Source: Bremia lactucae (lineage: Eukaryota > Oomycota > Peronosporomycetes > Peronosporales > Peronosporaceae). Taken from it: a stretch of DNA of 20,386 nt. Under the pieces are notes generated by a model, which was not told the origin of the DNA, did not search any database, and saw nothing but the letters and a program-made list of their open reading frames with translations. Below are positions 15,355 to 20,386 of the stretch, in pieces; the stretch's first letter is position 1, and each line of letters opens with the position of its first letter. The translations under genes and the position numbers were made by a program. The DNA lies in contig NC_090615.1 in the NCBI RefSeq assembly GCF_004359215.1, positions 2,158,006-2,178,391 of the forward strand, given 5' to 3'.

Positions 15355-15552
15355 CGTTGATAACCCTCACTCAAGCGAAACTCAGTGGGCTCGCTGTGTA
15401 TTTTGAGGGTGGCAGGCAAAGAGTTGCTGCACCGATTTGGAAAAAAATACTACACGAGGTGGCGAAGATGGCTGTACGAAGAAATCAATAGGTACAAGGC
15501 GATGCGTTTTTCGTTCTTACGTGAGCCACCACGGAGTGGTGGCTCACGTAAC
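15355..15552. other. Unexplained segment between copia-D gag and protease
   Basis: About 200 bp in place of the short gag-protease junction expected here. It contains A-rich GGAAAAAAATACT and ends on the right in a perfect hairpin (15517-15551). On the plus strand it can be read as RFGKKYYTRWRRWLYEEINRY, rich in basic and aromatic residues, which I do not recognise. It has stops in the copia-D frame, so an inserted fragment is likelier than native gag. Ends are approximate. Confidence 0.45.
15517..15551. repeat. Perfect 16-bp-arm hairpin in copia-D
   Basis: Arms 15517-15532 (TTACGTGAGCCACCAC) and 15536-15551 with a three-base loop GGA. Likely a fold-back end or fused terminal inverted repeats of a small DNA element, or a terminal fragment of one. 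Confidence 0.85.
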
Positions 15553-15566
15553 GCGTACACGCCCCA

Positions 15567-16435
15567 TTACTTTAACAAAATTTTGTGCATAGAGGCGACT
15601 CGATCATGCTGCTCGTAGTCATCCTCGCTGCGCCAGTGGACATTGTTGGCCCCGCGTCCACGACTATTGCCGCCGCGTCTTGGGCCCTTGTTCTCAGCTT
15701 TTTGTTTGGTCCAGCACCGTTCTGCCGTTTGCCCCAATTTTCCGCAGTACGTGCAGTGGTACTGTTCACGCTCGACACTGAACGCCTTGGTCGCGTCTTC
15801 AGTCTTGATTACTGTAGTCTTTGCACCTCGCCGCTTGATATGCTCGTTAGTAAGCACCTTGCCGACGTCCCGTGATCGAAGCTCCGCGCTGTTCATCTCC
15901 AAGTTGAGCACGACATTCTCGTAGCTCTTGGGCAGGCTGCGCAGTAAGCAAATCGCGACATCCTCGTCCTTCATCTTGGCGCCGATGCTTGAGAGGTTTG
16001 CGCTGATGTTGAGAAGCTTGTTGCAACGATGAAAAACATTGCCGTCTTCCGACAATTCCATACTAAAGAGCTGACGCTTCAAGAGATAATGTTCCGCCTT
16101 CTGCGACCCGCCTTCTGCGACCCGCCGTATAGTGTCTTGATACGCGCCCACGCAACCCAAGCTTCCTCGCAGTCGTCAACTACGTGATGATAGTCTGCGT
16201 CTATATGTAAACGCATAGGACCGAACTCGACGTTGCTTGTCTTGACGTAGTCCTCCAAGGCGCGCGAGTCCGCAAACGTCGGCGACATCTCTCGATTTAC
16301 GATGTGCCACGTCGACTTGGTGAGGAACGCGCCACGCATGTAGCGACTCCAAGTCGCGTAGTTGTCTTCATTGAATCGATCAATAGAGACCTTGGCCGAG
16401 GGATCTTGTGAAGAGGACATGGCGCTTGGGCTCAT
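15567..16435 (-). pseudogene. Copia-D gag, frameshifted by a tandem duplication
   Basis: Starts at ATG 16435 inside the primer site (MSPSA) or ATG 16420 ([10 protein letters not shown]), both in the same frame. The first part has [20 protein letters not shown] and [15 protein letters not shown] 14-bp duplication at 16097-16124 shifts the frame. The rest continues as [32 protein letters not shown] and NEHIKRR. The zinc knuckle reads [14 protein letters not shown], with Gln in place of the zinc-binding His. It ends in a basic, Gly/Arg-rich tail with stop at 15567. Frame breaks and the missing His argue against function. Confidence 0.87.
16097..16124. repeat. 14-bp tandem duplication in copia-D gag
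   Basis: CCTTCTGCGACCCG occurs twice in direct succession (16097-16110, 16111-16124) and shifts the gag frame by two. Confidence 0.92.
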
Positions 16436-16439
16436 AACC
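16421..16439 (-). other. Copia-D primer binding site (initiator tRNA-Met anticodon arm)
   Basis: Minus strand GGTTATGAGCCCAAGCGCC directly after the LTR end TTCAACA. The first 15 bases equal the copia-A/B primer site. Its ATG (16435) is in frame with gag. Confidence 0.75.
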
Positions 16440-16703
16440 TGTTGAATGCTGAGGTCGGAGAGAGCGAAGAAGAAAGAGAGCGAAGCGAAGAGAAGAGTCT
16501 GCTGTTGAGGCGAAGACACTTGAGCCGAAAAAGAAATATTTGAAAGTGATTGATTAATTGAGGCTTACACTTCTAGTTCTCATAACCACTCAATTCTACA
16601 TACTTGGATTAACTATATTAGTATAAGTAACAACTATGTTTAACCGCGGTTCGAATTGAATCGGTTTGAATTATGTACATTACCTGAAACCCACAAACTT
16701 CAA
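16440..16703 (-). repeat. Copia-D 5' LTR
   Basis: 264 bp on the minus strand from TTGAAGTTTGTGGGTTTCAGG at 16703 to GCATTCAACA at 16440. A pyrimidine-rich stretch (TTTCTTCTTCGCTCTCTCC) precedes the end. TCACTTTCAAATATTTC near 16545 is a weak Inr/FPR-like candidate with several mismatches. Confidence 0.82.
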
Positions 16704-17705
16704 TAGGCACATTGGACATAGTGGTCTAGACACTATCGTCAAAAGGAATTATGGTATTGGAATTGATCTCACTTCGGTCAAACAGTGGGAGCTTTCAATC
16801 GCTGAAGTTAAAGAGCATGAGAAACTACGTTTAGGGCAGTATCGGCAGAATGCGAAACATGCCTGGTATAAGATTTATCCTAACATTCGTTGATCAAAAC
16901 GGTACTTTGGCTGTGCGATGGTTGTGCGCTTGGCAAACAAACGCGAGTAAGTTTTTTGCCAAAGTCGCCTCATCATGCAAAGAAACTGTTGCAAGTTATT
17001 CACAGTGATGTGTGTGGACCTATGCAGTCAACGACTTTCAGCAACAAGCGGTAATTTGTCACTTTCACGAACGAAGACTCGCACTTTACCACGGTATTTT
17101 TGCGGCGAAACAAGTCTGAAGTTGCCGACAAATTTGCCGAGTTCGTTGCGTTCGCTAAAACTCAGACTGGCAAAGTTGTCAAAGCTATTCGCCGCGATAA
17201 TGGTGGCGAGTACACTTCGGGTGACATGGCCAAGTTCTGCAAATGGCGCGGTATCGAGTAAAATTTCACGCCACCTTATACTCCACAGCTAAACGGAGTA
17301 GCTGAACGCATGAACCGGACGCTGGTAGAATGTGCAAGATGTTTGATTGAGCACGCTGGACTGCCAATGACATATTGGGGCGAAGCAGTTATGACTTCTG
17401 CTTTTCTTCGCAATCGTTGCCCAACGCGTGGTATTGTTATGGATGAGTCACCGTACAAAGTTTGGACTGGAAGAAAACCTGTGCTGACGAATTTGAAGGT
17501 TTTTGGATACCATGCATTTGTTACGGTTCCCAAAGAAAAACGCAGCAAGTTTGACGCTCGGTCGGTGCGCTGTCGATTTATTGGCTACTCGGAGCATGAG
17601 AAAGCGTATCGATTTGAAAAAGTAAAGAGTGGTCGTGTGCTTGTTAGCCGCAACGCAAAGTTTATGGAAGACACTTTCGACAGTGGGAGGCGCGACCGTC
17701 GCTAA
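16704..17705 (+). pseudogene. Copia-C GAG-pre-integrase and integrase
   Basis: HIGHSGLDTIVKRNYGIGIDL starts the GAG-pre-integrase remnant. After KQWEL a 119-bp insertion intervenes, then the CDGCALGKQTR zinc segment resumes. All three catalytic residues are present: HSD (17007-17009), RRDNGGEY (17196-17198), VAERMNRTL (Glu 17304-17306). Stops include TAA at about 17051 and 17259-17261; from there 17262-17705 is open with YWGEAVMTSAFLRNRCPTRG, LKVFGYHAFVTVPKEKRSKFDAR and GYSEHEKAYRFEKVKSGRVL, ending in TAA. It keeps the integrase middle (NKSEVADKFAEFVAF) that copia-B lost. Confidence 0.88.
16794..16912. other. 119-bp insertion in copia-C integrase
   Basis: Copia-A reads GGGAGCTGTGCGATGG without interruption; here 119 bp separate GGGAGCT from GTGCGATGG, with GCT at both sides. 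The plus strand reads EVKEHEKLRLGQYRQNAKHA and on to a TGA, an open lysine-rich stretch I do not recognise. It could be captured host or element sequence. Confidence 0.6.
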
Positions 17706-18083
17706 AACGAAGTCGCTGTTCAAGATGATGATTAAGCAACTCATCAGGACTTCCCACGGCACGACCAGACAGACCACGAAACTGAAGAATCAGCGCAGGA
17801 AGAAGAAGTTTAGTCTGGCAGTAAGCGACATTAACGGACCCAATCGCTCGAAAAGGCGACTGAAGTACGAAGGCCTAAACGACAAGTCGATCACTCGAAG
17901 AAATGTCAGCCACAGCTCAAGACTTTGAGGCTGCGTACGTTGTAGATTCAGTGGAAGAAATGCCGACTACATTCAAGTCGGCGATGGAATCCAATGACGC
18001 AGCTAAATGAAAGAAGCATGTGACTTGGAAATAGAGTTGTTACAAAAGAACAGGACCTGAACGCTAGTACCCCTTCCGAAAGG
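17706..18083 (+). pseudogene. Copia-C integrase-RT linker, heavily shifted
   Basis: Corresponds to the copia-B stretch 8300-8700. Recognisable pieces in changing frames: acidic linker, RTQSLEK-like, AAYV-DSVEEMPTTFKSAMES, and a KxKEACD stretch with TGA at 18008-18010 at the Trp codon that is also a stop in copia-A. No domain with known catalytic role lies here. Confidence 0.75.
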
Positions 18084-19006
18084 ATGCAAGGCAATCGGCA
18101 ATGGGTGTTTCACGTCAAGGCAAATCAAGCAGGTGAAGTCGAGCGATACAAGGCGCGTCTAGTGGCCAAAGGCTTTGCACAGAAGTTTGGCATCGACTAC
18201 GAAAAAGCGTTTGCGCCTGTGGCCAAGTTTTCGTCGATCCGGATCTTGCTCAGTCTGGCTGCCAAGTACGGACTCGCGGTCCATCAGATGGATGTGAAGA
18301 CAGCATTTCTAAACGGCCAGCTCGATGAGGATACCTTCATGGCGCAGCGTGATGGTTTTACGAATATGGTTAGTTCTGACTATGTATGCAAGTTACAACG
18401 GTCACTGTACGGGCTAAAGCAATCGCCCCGCATGTGGAACACGACCATTGATGACTTTATGCTGGTACTGAAGTTCAAAAAGTGTAAATCCGACCGCTGC
18501 GTGTACCTGAAGCGAGATGACCAAGACATGATTTTCGTCGCGCCCTACGTCAACAATTTAATCTTAGCTACCAGTACCAGCAAGATACTTCAAGAAACCA
18601 AGCAAGCACTCAGCCAACGATTTAAATGACGGATTTGGGCCAATTCAAGTTCTTTTTTGGAATCGCGATCGAGCAAGACTCTACGATCGGGACTCTGACA
18701 ATGCGGCAAACCAAGTTCGCAAGCGATATTTTGACCAAGTTTATTATGGAAAACAGCAAACCCGTCAGAACGCCTCAAGACCCAGGACTCAAGCTTACCA
18801 AGTCCATAGGCGAAGGAGGATGCAAGCACAGCGACACTATAGCCGGTGTGGCGTATCGAAATGCTGTTGGCTGTCTGACGTACCTTATGGTCGGCACGCG
18901 TCCGGACCTTGCTGCGGCATTTGGAGTGCTCAGCCAATTCGCGGCAGACCCATGCCCAACACACTGGCAAGCGCTGAAAATAGTCTTTATGTATATCCAA
19001 GGCTAG
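18084..19006 (+). pseudogene. Copia-C reverse transcriptase with catalytic DD changed to NN
   Basis: Frame 18084-18629: [80 protein letters not shown]. The catalytic YxDD is YVNN at 18546-18557 (AAC AAT). A one-base loss at about 18625 shifts to the frame 18626-19006: MTDLGQFKFFFGIAIEQD, MRQTKFASDILTKF, RTPQDPGLKLTKSIGEGG, GTRPDLAAAFGVLSQFAADP, ending at TAG. Loss of both metal-binding aspartates means it could not polymerise even if the frame were whole. Confidence 0.9.
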
Positions 19007-19715
19007 GACGCACGGCATCGAATTTCAAACAGCAATTCATGATGGACTGCGAGGATTTTCGGATGCGGACTGGGCCGGAGATACGATGTCGCGAAGAAGC
19101 ACAAGCGGTTATGTCTTTATGATGAGCGGCGGGTGTATCAGCTGGAAGAGCAAGAAACAGCGTACCGTGGCACTATCGGCTACGGAAGCTGAATACATGG
19201 CATTGTCAGAGGCTACGCAACAAGCAATATGGCTCGAGGCGTTTCTGTGTGAGTTGGGCGAGATATCGTCGGATACCGCTGTAGAGAGAGTTACAATATA
19301 TAAGCAACACCATCATCATGCATTTTATCTTAACGTCTGATTAGCCAAATTTGGTCGCCCCGCCGTTAGTTGAGACCTGACGGCGTACATGAAGTGAATT
19401 ATACATAAACGAGTCTACAAAGCCCGCAATCTAATATCTCGGCAATTGTATGAGACACAAAAATCAGCTCCAGATTTTTGAAGATAACCAAGGCTCGATT
19501 GCACTGGCGAAGAACCCGCAGTACCACGAGCGGACCAAGCACATCGACATTAGATACCATTTTGTACGCGGAAAGGTTAACGACGGTCATGTGATTCTTG
19601 AGTATATTTCTACTCTCGAAACGCTGGCCGACATCATGACCAAGCCAATTCCCGCGGCACAATTTTGCGCCATTCGTGGCAAGCTCGGAATACAAGGTCC
19701 AAGAGCTGTCGAGTC
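19007..19715 (+). pseudogene. Copia-C RNase H, interrupted
   Basis: SDADWAG near 19055-19080 (after a shift), then the open stretch SRRSTSGYVFMMSGGCISWK, TVALSATEAEYMALSEATQQ and FLCELGEISSDTAV. Insertion 19284-19470 follows, after which the frame from 19450 gives IFEDNQGSIALAKNPQYHER, IRYHFVRGKVNDGHVILEY and ADIMTKPIPAAQF, ending VESSGSV at the polypurine tract. All three acidic motifs are present on either side of the insertion. Confidence 0.87.
19284..19470. other. About 187-bp insertion in copia-C RNase H
   Basis: Lies between DTAV and IFEDNQ, which adjoin in copia-A and copia-B. AT-rich left side with ATATATAAGC (TATA-like) near 19296, a CGCCGT...ACGGCG hairpin at about 19361-19385, and GACACAAAAATCAG near the right end. 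No clear terminal repeats or target duplication, and no ORF of note. A degenerate MITE or LTR fragment is possible. Confidence 0.55.
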
Positions 19716-19724
19716 GAGTGGGAG
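19716..19724 (+). other. Copia-C polypurine tract
   Basis: GAGTGGGAG before TGTTGTCAAGG, as in copia-A and copia-B. Confidence 0.75.
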
Positions 19725-19810
19725 TGTTGTCAAGGACGCTAAAAGGAATATGTCTCAAGCAGCAAAAGAATCAACAGTGGATACCGGTTTATACCGGTAA
19801 ATATCGGCTA

Positions 19811-19858
19811 TGACGTCATGCAGTTATGTCATTGGAATAACGTCAGTCGATGACGTCA
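19811..19858 (+). promoter_or_regulatory. CRE/ATF-type cluster in copia-C LTR
   Basis: Perfect TGACGTCA at 19811-19818 and 19851-19858, with related TAACGTCA at about 19838-19845 and TATGTCAT between. The copia-B pair is expanded here to about four related sites. Confidence 0.5.
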
Positions 19859-19862
19859 GAGC

Positions 19863-19880
19863 TTCTAGAAGGTTCCGGAA
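19863..19880 (+). promoter_or_regulatory. Perfect four-unit heat shock element in copia-C LTR
   Basis: TTCTAGAAGGTTCCGGAA is TTCnnGAAnnTTCnnGAA with no mismatch, about 75 bp upstream of the Inr/FPR. Heat shock factor trimers bind arrays of at least three such units in fungi, animals and plants. The homologous site in copia-B 3' LTR has three units. Confidence 0.6.
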
Positions 19881-19952
19881 ACGCTGATTGTATAGAAGTA
19901 ATGGTTGACTTAGAGGTAGCAATAGGTTTGCGAACTAAGTCCTCAAATATAT

Positions 19953-19969
19953 TTACTTTGCATTTTGCC
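19953..19969 (+). promoter_or_regulatory. Oomycete core promoter in copia-C LTR
   Basis: TTACTTTGCATTTTGCC, homolog of 6147-6163 with two changes from the Inr half; the FPR half CATTTTGCC is intact. Confidence 0.5.
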
Positions 19970-19995
19970 AACTAGTGCTATTGACAAATTCATTA

Positions 19996-20386
19996 GAAAG
20001 CGTATCCAGAAGTAGACTTGCGATCAAAGTGGTCGCCTGCTGTCTGCATCGGAATAGCCGCGACAGTCGACTTTATTGCCAGACTGAAAACGAATACCAT
20101 GAGTCTTGGTCCCTTGCAGGTAGCGTAGTATGCGCTTGACTGTGGTTCAGTGCTCGACTTGCGGATTTTCCATGAACCTTGATACGTATCCAACAGCAAA
20201 TGCAATGTCCGGCCGAGTTGCAGTCATTAGGTGCATCAGCGCCCCTACCGCCTCACGAAATGGTGCATTCACTTTAGTCGGGGCATCGCTTGGCAATAGT
20301 CTTGAGCTTATATCCGTTGGACTTATCACTGCCTTGCAATCATCCATGCCAAAGCGCTTGAGAATATCATCGACGTATCGCCGTTG
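19996..20386 (-). pseudogene. Copia-E reverse transcriptase end and RNase H start (D-type copia)
   Basis: Minus strand entering from the right edge: RRYVDDILKRFGMDDCKAVI, SPTDISSRLLPSDAPTK, FREAVGALMHLMTATRPDIA and VGYVSRFMENPQVEH, then TGA at about 20147-20149 at a family Trp codon. Then TTVKRILRYLQGTKTHGIRF, GYSDAD, a small loss that shifts the frame, and GDHFDRKSTSGYAF, where copia-C begins. It resembles copia-D (TATRPDIA, YVSRFMENPQ) but is a separate copy. The YVDD catalytic motif and 5' parts lie outside the window; the YVDD in this piece is part of a downstream family motif, not the catalytic site. Confidence 0.87.

Larger units (their letters stand above)
11927..16703 (-). mobile_element. 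Copia-D, Ty1/copia element of a second family
   Basis: Minus-strand order: LTR 16703-16440, primer site 16439-16421, gag, protease, GAG-pre-integrase, integrase, linker, RT, RNase H, polypurine tract 12193-12182, LTR 12181-11927; 4.8 kb in all. The proteins belong to a well-represented Phytophthora copia type, distinct from A/B/C. The two LTRs differ strongly (roughly a quarter of positions by eye). Left flank is Gypsy-2 gag and right flank is copia-C. TAGGC occurs near both ends (11920-11924, 16704-16708), but two bases separate it from the LTR on the left. Confidence 0.88.
16704..19995 (+). mobile_element. Copia-C, 5'-truncated Ty1/copia element (A/B family)
   Basis: Starts inside GAG-pre-integrase at the copia-D boundary, then integrase, linker, RT, RNase H, polypurine tract 19716-19724 and 3' LTR 19725-19995. 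5' LTR, gag and protease are missing. On the right it interrupts copia-E RNase H after SGYAF. Two extra segments (16794-16912 and 19284-19470) interrupt coding sequence. Many stops; inactive. Confidence 0.88.
19725..19995 (+). repeat. Copia-C 3' LTR
   Basis: 271 bp from TGTTGTCAAGGACGC to ATTCATTA. The first about 60 bp diverge from copia-B, then TATACCGGTAA, the TGACGTCA sites, TTCTAGAAGGTTC, the GCAATAGGTTTGCGAACTAAG block and the GCATTTTGC block match. Longer than in B because of extra sequence between the two TGACGTCA sites. Copia-E sequence starts at 19996. Confidence 0.85.

Overview
The window looks like a retrotransposon graveyard from an oomycete, probably Peronosporales (Phytophthora or a downy mildew). 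I found no host protein gene, tRNA, rRNA, CRISPR array or prokaryotic feature. The oomycete call rests on two observations. Four copia LTR ends carry the oomycete 19-nt start-site consensus (Inr plus FPR, GCTCATTYYNCAWTTTNYY) with few mismatches. The gag and pol proteins also resemble element families I know from Phytophthora. The genus is inference.

Layout, left to right. 1-2205: 5' part of a minus-strand Ty3/gypsy element (Gypsy-1): protease running off the left edge, broken gag, primer site and LTR. It is inserted in the 5' LTR of copia-A (2206-5465, plus), whose internal domains are deleted and reshuffled. 5466-5964: 5' LTR and primer site of a second gypsy (Gypsy-2, plus), interrupted by copia-B (5965-10855, plus). 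Copia-B has an open gag, a decayed pol and both LTRs. Its reverse transcriptase is split by a solo gypsy LTR (8773-9255, minus). 10856-11919: Gypsy-2 resumes as a gag pseudogene. 11927-16703: copia-D (minus), a different copia family with both LTRs, full domain order and many breaks. 16704-19995: copia-C (plus), same family as A and B, 5'-truncated, inserted in copia-E. 19996-20386: copia-E (minus, D-like RT/RNase H), running off the right edge.

How the parts relate. In the A/B/C family the order is LTR, primer site, gag, protease, GAG-pre-integrase, integrase, RT, RNase H, polypurine tract, LTR. The primer site of both copia families matches the anticodon arm of initiator tRNA-Met (half-tRNA priming, as in Drosophila copia). 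The gypsy primer site starts TGGTAGCAC, as expected for a tRNA 3' end. Every pol gene carries stops or frameshifts, so no element is autonomous. The two largest clean reading frames are copia-B gag (246 aa) and the Gypsy-1 protease frame (at least 154 codons, open to the edge).

Most unusual signals: (1) Gypsy-1, coding sequence and LTR alike, is an almost continuous string of short perfect inverted repeats, and gypsy LTR copies elsewhere in the window share the habit. (2) Copia A/B/C LTRs carry paired TGACGTCA palindromes next to a heat-shock-element array, which is a perfect four-unit array in copia-C, upstream of the oomycete core promoter. (3) Copia-A is a permuted mosaic needing at least four template switches. 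(4) The flanks and LTR divergence of copia-D suggest it is a recombinant of two insertions.
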